Part shown: in pieces, positions 19,733 through 28,031 of the stretch
Layout of the letters: every line of letters starts with the position of its first letter
Numbering within the stretch: the first letter of the stretch is position 1
From: Vibrio salilacus
Lineage (GTDB): Bacteria > Pseudomonadota > Gammaproteobacteria > Enterobacterales > Vibrionaceae
Assembly: GCF_002811245.1 (NCBI RefSeq)
Contig: NZ_NIVQ01000005.1
Span: 142,878 to 206,877 of the forward strand
Direction of reading: 5' to 3'
Length of the DNA: 64,000 nt
The notes under the pieces: generated by a model
The model's input: only the letters and a program-made list of their open reading frames with translations
What the model was told of the DNA's origin: nothing
Database searches by the model: none
Translations under genes and position numbers: made by a program

Positions 19733-20749
19733 TTAACCAATCGGCTCCAACTGGTCAATTGGCCAACGTGGCGTTGCTTGTACAGCAAGATCGGCCACTT
19801 CACCATTTTTCAGACGTTGCATACCTGCATACGCAATCATTGCACCATTGTCGGTACAAAATTCAGTACGCGGATAATAAACTTCACCACCAATTTTCTT
19901 TGCTAGCTGCTCAAGGTCAGAACGCAGACGACGGTTAGCACTCACCCCACCTGCAATCACGATGCGCTTAAGGCCAGTTTGTTCCAATGCACGCTTACAT
20001 TTAATGGTTAACGTGGCACAGACTGCCTCTTCAAACGCCAGTGCAATATCTGCGCGGGTTTGTTCGCTAGCATCATTGGCAGCAATCGTATTGGCCGTAA
20101 AGGTTTTCAGCCCCGAGAAACTCATATCCAAACCAGGACGGTCTGTCATTGGGCGTGGGAATTTAAAGCGACCCGGAGTGCCTTTCTCTGCCAATTTAGA
20201 TAATAACGGGCCACCGGGGTAATCTAGCCCCATCAGCTTAGCGGTTTTATCAAACGCTTCACCGGCCGCATCATCAATCGACTCACCTAAAATTTTGTAC
20301 TCACCAATGCCTTTAACTTCCACCATCATCGAGTGGCCACCCGACACCAAGACCGCAACAAATGGAAAAGGAGGCGGGTTGTCTTCAAGCATTGGAGCCA
20401 ACAAATGCCCTTCCATATGATGCACTGGTACTGCCGGCACGCCCCATGCGTAAGCAAGGCTGCGACCAATCGTTGCACCAACTAACAAGGCGCCGACCAA
20501 GCCTGGTCCTGCGGTGTAAGCAACACCATCGATATCTTGCGGCGTTAAGTTCGCTTGTGCCATGGCCGCTTTAATAAGCGGTATGGTCTTTTTAACGTGA
20601 TCACGGGAAGCCAGTTCCGGGACAACACCGCCGTAGTCAGCGTGTAACTTTACTTGACTGTAAAGCTGATGGGAAAGTAAGCCTTTCTCATCGTCGTAAA
20701 TAGCAATTCCTGTTTCATCACAAGAGGTTTCGATACCAATAATGCGCAT
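19733..20749 (-). CDS. tsaD: tRNA N6-adenosine threonylcarbamoyltransferase TsaD
   Basis: 338 residues, the catalytic subunit for t6A37 formation on ANN-decoding tRNAs, acting with TsaB/TsaE. The iron-binding histidines sit in [13 protein letters not shown] (about 108-120); the ATPase core shows [15 protein letters not shown] (5-19), [11 protein letters not shown] and [13 protein letters not shown]. Divergent from rpsU, the conserved order in gammaproteobacteria. Confidence 0.98.
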   Translation of the reverse strand: MRIIGIETSCDETGIAIYDDEKGLLSHQLYSQVKLHADYGGVVPELASRDHVKKTIPLIKAAMAQANLTPQDIDGVAYTAGPGLVGALLVGATIGRSLAYAWGVPAVPVHHMEGHLLAPMLEDNPPPFPFVAVLVSGGHSMMVEVKGIGEYKILGESIDDAAGEAFDKTAKLMGLDYPGGPLLSKLAEKGTPGRFKFPRPMTDRPGLDMSFSGLKTFTANTIAANDASEQTRADIALAFEEAVCATLTIKCKRALEQTGLKRIVIAGGVSANRRLRSDLEQLAKKIGGEVYYPRTEFCTDNGAMIAYAGMQRLKNGEVADLAVQATPRWPIDQLEPIG

Positions 20750-20979
20750 GGTTTACCTTGGATGTTTCTGTGTTTAATTCAAAATTGGCGCAATCTTACC
20801 GCGCCTTTGCTTTGCAAACAAATTTTGTGCAAACTCTACCCAACAAAATACTTTACAAAGCTAGTGTGATCAGATTAAAATTCCGCACCATTTTTGATCA
20901 AGCTGGTTATGACTGAAAATATTTAGTTCAGTCCACTAAGTTACCAGCGTTAACGAATAACCCCTGAGGTGAAAGGCAT

Positions 20980-21195
20980 ATGCCAGTAGTTAAAGTACGT
21001 GAAAACGAACCGTTCGACGTTGCACTACGTCGTTTCAAGCGCTCTTGCGAAAAAGCAGGTATCCTTTCTGAAGTGCGTCGTCGTGAGCACTATGAAAAAC
21101 CAACTACAGTTCGCAAACGCGCTAAAGCAGCAGCTCAAAAGCGTCACGCTAAGAAGCTAGCTCGCGAAAACGCTCGTCGCGTTCGCCTGTACTAA
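20980..21195 (+). CDS. rpsU: 30S ribosomal protein S21
   Basis: 71 residues, strongly basic bS21, needed for initiation at the 30S platform. Sequence [29 protein letters not shown] is diagnostic. First gene of the macromolecular synthesis operon rpsU-yqeY-dnaG-rpoD. A TGAGGTGA ribosome site lies at about 20967-20974. A candidate promoter (TTGATC, 17 bp, AAATAT) lies in the 230-bp gap before it. Confidence 0.98.
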
Positions 21196-21221
21196 TAACT
21201 AAGTCCAAAAGGATTATAGTT

Positions 21222-21665
21222 ATGGCTCTTATTGACAAGCTCAAAGAAGAGCAAAAATTAGCGATGAAAGCCAAGGACAAAATGCGCCTTGGTACTATTC
21301 GTTTAGCCTTAGCAGCAATTAAGCAACGTGAAGTCGACGAACGGATTACTCTGGGCGATGACGACATTCTTGCCGTGCTGACTAAAATGGTTAAACAACG
21401 TCGCGATTCTGTCGCTCAATATGAATCAGCAAATCGTCAAGATTTAGCCGATGCTGAGAAAGCAGAAATTACGATACTTGAGGACTTTATGCCTCAACCG
21501 CTTAGCGAAGAAGAAGTCGCAACACTCATTGCCAGTGCAATGACTGAATCTGGCGCTGCGGGCATGCAAGACATGGGTAAAGTAATGGCTATTCTCAAGC
21601 CTCAGATTCAAGGGCGTGCAGACATGGGTAAAGTAAGCGGTTTAGTTCGCGCTAAATTGGCTTAA
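21222..21665 (+). CDS. yqeY: GatB/YqeY domain protein
   Basis: 147 residues with the two halves of the YqeY fold: an N-terminal helical part (LIDKLKEEQKLAMKAKDKMRLGTIRLALAAIKQREVDERI) and a C-terminal GatB-like domain ending in GRADMGKVSGLVRAKL. The latter resembles the tRNA-contacting tail of the GatB amidotransferase subunit; the role of stand-alone YqeY is not established. It is inserted between rpsU and dnaG, as in other Vibrionaceae, and an attenuator-like hairpin follows it. Confidence 0.93.
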   Translation: MALIDKLKEEQKLAMKAKDKMRLGTIRLALAAIKQREVDERITLGDDDILAVLTKMVKQRRDSVAQYESANRQDLADAEKAEITILEDFMPQPLSEEEVATLIASAMTESGAAGMQDMGKVMAILKPQIQGRADMGKVSGLVRAKLA

Positions 21666-21684
21666 CCTCCCAACCCAATTGCAG

Positions 21685-21724
21685 CAAGCCGTGCTCTCCT
21701 TTGGAATGCACGGCTTGTTTGTAT
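21685..21724 (+). terminator. Intra-operon terminator/attenuator between yqeY and dnaG
   Basis: Stem CAAGCCGTGC (21685-21694) pairs perfectly with GCACGGCTTG (21708-21717) over a 13-nt loop, followed by TTTGTATC. It stands inside the operon, 48 bp before dnaG, at the position equivalent to the E. coli rpsU-dnaG terminator that limits primase expression. The short T-run suggests partial termination. Confidence 0.8.
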
Positions 21725-21771
21725 CTACCCTTTCGATGTTTTTAATAGTTAGTGCGTTTTTCTAAGGTTTT

Positions 21772-23529
21772 ATGGCAGGACACATCCCTCGCAGTTTCAT
21801 TGATGACCTCCTCGCTCGACTCGACATTGTCGACATTGTCGACGCTCGCGTAAAACTTAAGAAAAAAGGCAAAAACTACGGCGCTTGCTGCCCTTTCCAT
21901 AACGAAAAAACACCGTCATTTAGTGTCTCGCAAGAAAAACAGTTTTACCACTGTTTCGGCTGTGGTGTGCACGGCAACGCCATCGACTTTATGATGGAGT
22001 ACGAACGTCTTGATTTTGTCGAAGCCATTGAAGAACTCGCCTCATTTCTAGGGCTTGATGTTCCTCGTGAGCAGCGTCAAGGTGGCGATTTCAACACTAA
22101 CCAACCCCAAGTCAATTCCGAGCAAAAACGAAATCTTTACGACTTGATGGGCAGCATTGCACAGTTTTATCGCGATCAGCTTAAACAACCCAGCAGTAAA
22201 GTGGCCATCGAGTATTTAAAAGATCGTGGGCTTTCTGGGCAAGTTGTGCAAAAGTTTGGTATCGGTTATGTGGCGGATGAGTGGGATCTGGTACGCAAAA
22301 ACTTTGGTCAAACCCCACAGACGCAAGAGATGCTCGTTTCCGGCGGTATGCTGATTGAAAACGACAAGGGCAATCGCTATGACCGTTTTCGCGGTAGGGT
22401 GATGTTCCCGATCCGAGATCGCCGTGGTCGAGTGATTGGTTTTGGTGGCCGCGTGATTGGCGATGGCACACCAAAATATCTCAACTCACCTGAAACACCG
22501 ATATTTCACAAAGGCAAAGAGCTATACGGCCTGTATGAAGTGATGCAAGCGCATCGCGAGCCGAAACAGATTTTAGTCGTAGAAGGTTATATGGATGTGG
22601 TGGCGCTGGCGCAATATGGGGTCGATTACTCCGTGGCGTCACTGGGCACCTCAACAACTGGTGATCATATCCAGCTTTTGTTCCGCCAAACCAATACGGT
22701 CGTGTGTTGCTACGATGGTGACCGAGCGGGTAAAGAAGCGGCATGGCGAGCATTAGAAAATGCGTTGCAGTACCTTAAAACGGGCAACACACTCAAGTTC
22801 CTTTTTTTGCCAGATGGCGAAGATCCTGACAGTTATGTGCGTCAACATGGTAAAGAAGCTTTCGAACAACAAATAAAGCAAGCAACGCCACTCTCGAACT
22901 ATCTGTTTGATAACCTAATTGGGATTCATCAGTTGAATCTTGGCAGTAACGAAGGTAAATCGGCCCTTCGCGCACACGCGAGTGCATTGATCGAAAAAAT
23001 CCCCGATCCGTACTTCCAAGAACTATTAGAGAAATTGCTTGATGAGCGGACAGGCTTTGATAATCGCTTACGCCAGTCACGTAACAAACGTAGTGTAACT
23101 CGATCTCAACCGCACAAAGAGATCAAACGTACACCAATGCGACAAGTGGTCACTTTGCTTATTCAAAATCCGAGCTATGCTGAAATGGTACCAGACCTCT
23201 CGAGCGTAAGAGAATTATCAGTACCAGGCTTAAGTTTATTTGTGGAAGTGCTTGAATATTGTCATCAGCATCCCAATATCACTACAGGCCAGTTACTTGA
23301 GTATTGGCGAAATAGTCGCCACGAAGCACTAATGTCGCGTCTTGCAGGGTGGGAAATCCCCCTCGATGACGACAACGAGCAAGATATATTTTTAGATTCA
23401 TTGGACAAGATACTTGCCCAATGCGTTGAAAAACAAATTGAAAACCTGCAGGCCAAAGAAAGAAGTGTCGGTTTATCAACCGAAGAGAGAAGGGAGCTGC
23501 TAGCATTAATGCTAGATTTAAAAGCGTAA
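21772..23529 (+). CDS. dnaG: DNA primase DnaG
   Basis: 585 residues. Makes RNA primers for replication. The N-terminal CHC2 zinc domain has C40, H43, C61 and C64 (CPFHNEKTPSF ... HCFGCG). The TOPRIM catalytic centre shows VVEGYMDVVAL (about 267-277) and CCYDGDRAGKEAA (about 308-320). The C-terminal DnaB-helicase interaction domain covers about 440-585. Third gene of the macromolecular synthesis operon; start ATG 21772 follows TAAGG. Confidence 0.98.
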   Translation: MAGHIPRSFIDDLLARLDIVDIVDARVKLKKKGKNYGACCPFHNEKTPSFSVSQEKQFYHCFGCGVHGNAIDFMMEYERLDFVEAIEELASFLGLDVPREQRQGGDFNTNQPQVNSEQKRNLYDLMGSIAQFYRDQLKQPSSKVAIEYLKDRGLSGQVVQKFGIGYVADEWDLVRKNFGQTPQTQEMLVSGGMLIENDKGNRYDRFRGRVMFPIRDRRGRVIGFGGRVIGDGTPKYLNSPETPIFHKGKELYGLYEVMQAHREPKQILVVEGYMDVVALAQYGVDYSVASLGTSTTGDHIQLLFRQTNTVVCCYDGDRAGKEAAWRALENALQYLKTGNTLKFLFLPDGEDPDSYVRQHGKEAFEQQIKQATPLSNYLFDNLIGIHQLNLGSNEGKSALRAHASALIEKIPDPYFQELLEKLLDERTGFDNRLRQSRNKRSVTRSQPHKEIKRTPMRQVVTLLIQNPSYAEMVPDLSSVRELSVPGLSLFVEVLEYCHQHPNITTGQLLEYWRNSRHEALMSRLAGWEIPLDDDNEQDIFLDSLDKILAQCVEKQIENLQAKERSVGLSTEERRELLALMLDLKA

Positions 23530-23627
23530 CCCTGTTCGATTAGTCAGCAATAAATAAATTTGTTATGATGTGTGGTTTGCAACTCGCATACTAATTCCTT
23601 CACCAGATACTAAGTTGGATACCGTCT

Positions 23628-25481
23628 ATGGATCAAAATCCGCAGTCACAGCTAAAACAACTTGTCATTAAAGGCAAGGAACAGGGCTATCTGACATACG
23701 CAGAAGTAAACGATCATCTGCCGGCAGAAATTGTCGATTCAGAGCAGGTCGAAGATATCATTCAGATGATTAACGACATGGGCATCCGAGTAGTAGAAAC
23801 TGCTCCTGACGCCGATGACCTAGCACTGAACGATGACGATACAATCACCGATGAAGATGCGGCCGAAGCGGCTGCAGCTGCGCTTTCAAGCGTAGAAAGT
23901 GAAATCGGCCGCACCACTGACCCTGTGCGCATGTACATGCGTGAAATGGGTACAGTTGAGCTATTGACTCGTGAAGGCGAGATCGATATCGCCAAGCGTA
24001 TTGAAGATGGTATTAACCAAGTTCAAAATGCAGTTGCGGAGTATCCGGGCACTATCCCATATATTCTTGAACAGTTTGATAAAGTTCAAGCCGAAGAGCT
24101 ACGCCTTACTGACCTTATCAATGGCTTTGTTGATCCTGATGCCGATGAAACTGCAGCACCCACTGCGACTCATATCGGTTCGGAACTCGCTGAGTCTGAT
24201 CTGAAAGATGAAGATAAGGAAGAGGAAGATAAGGAAGAAGACGATGAGGATGAAGAAGAGGAAGATACAGGTATCGATCCTGAGCTTGCTCTTGAGAAAT
24301 TCACATCGCTGCGTAACACATTCCAAAACTATCAGTTAGCGTGCAACGAATACGGTAGAGAAAGCCCGAAAGCGCAAATCGCCCACGAGCTTGTTATTGA
24401 CGTATTTAAAGAGTTCCGTCTAACACCAAAACAGTTTGATTACTTAGTAAACGAGCTGCGTAAGTCGATGGAACGTGTCCGTACCCAAGAACGCCTGATC
24501 ATGAAGGCGACCGTTGAGTACGGTAAGATGCCGAAGAAATCATTCATTACCCTATTCACTGGTAATGAATCAAGTGAAGCTTGGTTAGATGAGATTCTTG
24601 CATCGGATAAACCGTATGCAGAAAAAATCCGCCGTAGCGAAGAAGATATTCGTCGTTCAATCGCCAAACTGAAAGTGATCGAAAAAGAGACGTCTTTAAC
24701 AGTACAAAACATTAAGGACATCAGCCGTCGTATGTCTATCGGCGAAGCGAAAGCTCGCCGTGCGAAGAAAGAGATGGTTGAAGCGAACTTACGTTTGGTT
24801 ATTTCTATCGCTAAAAAGTACACCAACCGTGGTCTACAATTCTTGGATCTGATTCAAGAAGGTAACATCGGTCTGATGAAAGCGGTAGATAAGTTCGAAT
24901 ATCGTCGTGGTTACAAGTTCTCGACCTATGCTACTTGGTGGATTCGTCAGGCGATCACGCGCTCAATTGCAGACCAAGCACGCACCATCCGTATTCCGGT
25001 GCACATGATCGAAACGATCAACAAGCTCAACCGTATCTCGCGTCAAATGCTTCAAGAGATGGGTCGTGAGCCGCTACCGGAAGAACTGGCCGAGCGTATG
25101 CAAATGCCAGAGGATAAGATCCGTAAAGTACTGAAAATTGCTAAAGAGCCAATCTCTATGGAGACACCTATCGGTGACGATGAAGATTCGCATCTTGGTG
25201 ATTTCATCGAGGATACCACTCTAGAACTGCCATTAGACTCCGCGACTTCAACCAGTCTTAGAGTGGCAACCAAAGACGTTCTAGCGGGTTTAACACCTCG
25301 TGAAGCTAAAGTACTGCGTATGCGTTTTGGCATCGATATGAACACTGACCATACTTTGGAAGAAGTAGGTAAGCAGTTCGACGTAACCCGTGAGCGTATT
25401 CGTCAAATCGAAGCAAAAGCATTGCGTAAGCTTCGTCACCCTAGCCGCTCAGAAACTCTGCGCAGCTTCCTTGACGAGTAA
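23628..25481 (+). CDS. rpoD: RNA polymerase primary sigma factor RpoD (sigma-70)
   Basis: 617 residues. Region 1.1 (1-80), region 1.2 ([21 protein letters not shown], about 97-117), non-conserved region with a highly acidic tract rich in Glu/Asp at about 192-218, region 2 ([63 protein letters not shown]), region 3, and region 4 ending in [18 protein letters not shown]. Last gene of the operon, 98 bp after dnaG. An rpoD-proximal heat-shock promoter inside dnaG is known in E. coli but I cannot confirm one here. Confidence 0.99.
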   Translation: MDQNPQSQLKQLVIKGKEQGYLTYAEVNDHLPAEIVDSEQVEDIIQMINDMGIRVVETAPDADDLALNDDDTITDEDAAEAAAAALSSVESEIGRTTDPVRMYMREMGTVELLTREGEIDIAKRIEDGINQVQNAVAEYPGTIPYILEQFDKVQAEELRLTDLINGFVDPDADETAAPTATHIGSELAESDLKDEDKEEEDKEEDDEDEEEEDTGIDPELALEKFTSLRNTFQNYQLACNEYGRESPKAQIAHELVIDVFKEFRLTPKQFDYLVNELRKSMERVRTQERLIMKATVEYGKMPKKSFITLFTGNESSEAWLDEILASDKPYAEKIRRSEEDIRRSIAKLKVIEKETSLTVQNIKDISRRMSIGEAKARRAKKEMVEANLRLVISIAKKYTNRGLQFLDLIQEGNIGLMKAVDKFEYRRGYKFSTYATWWIRQAITRSIADQARTIRIPVHMIETINKLNRISRQMLQEMGREPLPEELAERMQMPEDKIRKVLKIAKEPISMETPIGDDEDSHLGDFIEDTTLELPLDSATSTSLRVATKDVLAGLTPREAKVLRMRFGIDMNTDHTLEEVGKQFDVTRERIRQIEAKALRKLRHPSRSETLRSFLDE

Positions 25482-25509
25482 TTACAGCTGTTATTTGGCA
25501 TGATTGATT

Positions 25510-25537
25510 AAAAGGTGAGCAGAAGCTCACCTTTTTT
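25510..25537 (+). terminator. Intrinsic terminator of rpoD
   Basis: Stem AAAGGTGAGC (25511-25520), loop AGAA, GCTCACCTTT (25525-25534), then TTT. It lies 29 bp after the rpoD stop. Confidence 0.93.
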
Positions 25538-25592
25538 GTCTCAATTGGATTTAAGTGGATAAAATCTAAGCGCATTTACCCTATCTACTGGC

Positions 25593-25621
25593 TAGACAGC
25601 TAGATCCTCATCCCCTATAAT
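25593..25621 (+). promoter_or_regulatory. Sigma-70 promoter of the tRNA-Ile2 gene
   Basis: TAGACA (25593-25598) and a perfect TATAAT (25616-25621) are separated by 17 bp. The expected start near 25628 leaves a leader of only about 6 nt before the mature tRNA. Confidence 0.8.
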
Positions 25622-25633
25622 CAATCCCCTAAC

Positions 25634-25709
25634 GGCCCCTTAGCTCAGTGGTTAGAGCAGTCGACTCATAATCGATTGGTCCGCAGTTCAAGTCTGCGAG
25701 GGGCCACCA
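25634..25709 (+). tRNA. ileX: tRNA-Ile2 (anticodon CAU, lysidine-modified type)
   Basis: 76 nt with encoded CCA. The acceptor stem GGCCCCT (25634-25640) pairs with AGGGGCC (25699-25705); the D arm is GCTC/GAGC, the anticodon stem GTCGA/TCGAT (first pair G-U) with loop CTCATAA and anticodon CAT at 25667-25669, and the T stem CGCAG/CTGCG. The body matches the minor isoleucine tRNA (ileX type), whose C34 is converted to lysidine by TilS to read AUA, rather than elongator or initiator tRNA-Met. It is a single gene with its own promoter and a terminator just downstream. Confidence 0.93.
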
Positions 25710-25715
25710 AATTTT

Positions 25716-25752
25716 AGAAGGCGTAGCAGGTCAATACCTGCTACGCCTTTTA
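25716..25752. terminator. Bidirectional terminator between tRNA-Ile2 and the HD-GYP gene
   Basis: A 14-bp perfect stem AAGGCGTAGCAGGT (25718-25731), loop CAAT, ACCTGCTACGCCTT (25736-25749), then TT. It follows the tRNA by 8 bp and the HD-GYP stop by a few bases on the other strand. The minus side has only weak T-richness (CTAAAATTT). Confidence 0.85.
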
Positions 25753-25756
25753 GCTT

Positions 25757-26896
25757 TCAATAACACCCATCTTTAGGATCGCGTTCCGGGTAACGCGCTA
25801 TAATCGCCTTGAGTGAATGTTGATGCTCACGCAGCACGTTGACGCAATCACGATCTAACTTCCCCTCGCCTACCATCTTCTCTAGCTCTAACAAGGCATA
25901 AGGAATCGACCACGCTTGCTTATAGGGTTTATGGCTAGTCAAAGCATCAAAAATATTGGCAACGCAGACAATACGGGCACTGATTGGTATTTCTTCTGCT
26001 CTCAGGTGACGCGGGTAGCCACTACCATCTAAAAATTCATAGTGATAGGCAATAATATCGTGAAATAATTCGATACTTGGATGTTGCACTTCTCCCAGCT
26101 CCAAAGCGATCTGCTCAAGTAGGCTCTCTCCCTGGAAAATATGATTTTGTAGTAATGTTAGTTCTTGCGAAGTCAATGGCGTTTGTTTACACAGCAGCTT
26201 CGCAGGCAACATGACTTTACCGATATCATGAAATTGCGCAAACAACGTTAAGTGCTCGACCCACTCATCATCAAGGTCATACTGTTCAGTAAGTCCGAGA
26301 GCAATCATATTGCTATAATCGGCCACTCTTTGCTTGTGCGCGTAAGATTCTCGTTGATATGCAGGTGAACGGGCCACCAAACGGTGTGCTTTTTCAACGA
26401 GCTCATTCACTAATTCAAATTCAGAAAGAATCGCACTCTGAAGCATGTCAATGTAGGGCTTTAATATCGAAAAGTCCTGCGCATCAAAAGCCATTTTTTG
26501 ATAAGAAATAAGGAAAATAAAACCACGGAATTGACGAGCCGAAAAGGTTGGTATGACTAGGCTCGATTGATAGCCTTCGCCGATTAATGAGTCAATCAGC
26601 GTTGAAGTACGTAAATGATGTAAATCCGATAAGATAATATACCCGCGTGTTTCAATACAATGTTTAAGTGCGGGCAAGGCGCTGATTGGCGCTTTATCAT
26701 GAGCAAGACTTAATGCCAGACCCGAACTATCGGCATAGGTTTTAAGTAAGTGATCCCGCGTATTATAAAGCACAAAGCACACCCTATCGACCTGCGAATG
26801 ATGAACTTTCATACGCTTATGTAGACTGACTAATTGTTGATTCAACGGGTGTTGGCACGGCCTACGCACAGCCATACGCTCAATTGCAACTTCCAT
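25757..26896 (-). CDS. GAF-like / HD-GYP domain protein, probable cyclic-di-GMP phosphodiesterase
   Basis: 379 residues from the ATG at 26896; a GTG two codons earlier is also possible. In the numbering from that GTG, a GAF-like sensor region spans about 20-165 and an HD-GYP domain about 180-380. Metal-site residues are seen as E185, H189, H225-D226 (FHDIGK, K229), H254 and the GYP signature DGSGYP (292-297). The usual HHE motif reads H287-Y288-E289, so one expected histidine is tyrosine. HD-GYP enzymes hydrolyse c-di-GMP; the change makes activity or metal content uncertain. It stands alone between the tRNA and djlA. Confidence 0.85.
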   Translation of the reverse strand: MEVAIERMAVRRPCQHPLNQQLVSLHKRMKVHHSQVDRVCFVLYNTRDHLLKTYADSSGLALSLAHDKAPISALPALKHCIETRGYIILSDLHHLRTSTLIDSLIGEGYQSSLVIPTFSARQFRGFIFLISYQKMAFDAQDFSILKPYIDMLQSAILSEFELVNELVEKAHRLVARSPAYQRESYAHKQRVADYSNMIALGLTEQYDLDDEWVEHLTLFAQFHDIGKVMLPAKLLCKQTPLTSQELTLLQNHIFQGESLLEQIALELGEVQHPSIELFHDIIAYHYEFLDGSGYPRHLRAEEIPISARIVCVANIFDALTSHKPYKQAWSIPYALLELEKMVGEGKLDRDCVNVLREHQHSLKAIIARYPERDPKDGCY

Positions 26897-27032
26897 GATC
26901 ACACACTATTTCTTTTCTCTACTCAAACAAGTGTAGTTATAGTGGCGACACTCTCACAAATAATAAGTCACTAAATTTGCTATTTTATTGATCTAATCCC
27001 AGTCACGCTCAACATTCGTTGCTCAAAACACG

Positions 27033-27884
27033 TTAAAAGCCTTTACTTTTCTTTATCAAATCATAAGCATTTTGAATTTCTTGTGCTTTCTCTTTCGCGA
27101 CGTTCATCATCTCTGGCGGCAGACCTTTGGCCATCAGCTTATCAGGGTGGTGTTCATTCATAAGCTTGCGGTAAGCACGCTTAATTGTTTTTGCATCCGC
27201 ACTACTATCAATGCCAAGTGATTTATAGGCATTACTCAACTGGTCAGCGCTCGTTGCCTGCTGCCAATCGCCATTCGACTGATGAGACTGGCCTTGCCCT
27301 GAACCAGAAAAACCGCCCTGTTGGAAACGAAATGCGGCTTCTTGCATGCGCAAACGCTGCTCTAACTGATCAGATGAAAATCCCAGTCCGCGCGCAATCT
27401 TATGCAGTACATTGCGCTCGCTCGGATGCAGATCACCATCCGCAAAGGCGGCTGATATCTGTAGTTCTAAGAAAAACTGGATTAAGTCAAAACGACCACT
27501 TGACGAAATACGGACTCGCTCCAACACGGTTTCCAATGGGAAACCAGACTCTTTCCCTTCACGAAAAGCCTCTTGAGCGGAACGACGCTGCTCACCATGC
27601 AGGCCCATTCGATCCATCATCATGGTTGCAAGCTGAATCTCTTCACGAGTCACTTGGCCTTTCGCTTTAGCCACATGCCCCATCACCGCAAACGCTGCTT
27701 TAAAGAACTCTTCCTGACGCTCGGTTTGGCTCGGGCCACCACCAAATCCAGAATTAAAACCCGCTTGACGCAAGCGACGTGCTTTATCGAATTGGTGACC
27801 AATAAATAGGCCGAATAATGCACCGAACGGCCCACCTAATAGTAAGCCAAAAAATGCGCCAAGAATTTTGCCAAAAATATGCAT
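27033..27884 (-). CDS. djlA: Membrane-anchored co-chaperone DjlA
   Basis: 283 residues. An N-terminal membrane helix with glycine pairs (GKILGAFFGLLLGGPFGALFGLFIG, residues 5-29) is followed by a TerB-like helical domain (about 55-185) and a C-terminal J domain (about 215-283) with the HPD motif in YRKLMNEHHPDKL. DjlA stimulates DnaK at the inner membrane and in E. coli influences Rcs signalling. Divergent from lptD, as in E. coli. Confidence 0.95.
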   Translation of the reverse strand: MHIFGKILGAFFGLLLGGPFGALFGLFIGHQFDKARRLRQAGFNSGFGGGPSQTERQEEFFKAAFAVMGHVAKAKGQVTREEIQLATMMMDRMGLHGEQRRSAQEAFREGKESGFPLETVLERVRISSSGRFDLIQFFLELQISAAFADGDLHPSERNVLHKIARGLGFSSDQLEQRLRMQEAAFRFQQGGFSGSGQGQSHQSNGDWQQATSADQLSNAYKSLGIDSSADAKTIKRAYRKLMNEHHPDKLMAKGLPPEMMNVAKEKAQEIQNAYDLIKKSKGF

Positions 27885-28031
27885 TATGTGCTCTCAATCT
27901 ATGAATTTTTACATCGCAACGCGGTCTGATAGTGCTGTTAGCTACAAATTACTTTATGATAAGGACCGTTTTATTTTCATTCGGTCACCTATTCACCGGA
28001 TATATCAAGTTCAACAGGATAGTCAAACTCG

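Noticed and set aside
25634..25709. The CAU tRNA as elongator or initiator methionine tRNA
   Set aside because: The body (GGCCCCT acceptor stem) matches the minor isoleucine tRNA and lacks the three G-C anticodon-stem pairs and unpaired 5' base of initiator tRNA. The elongator Met body differs.
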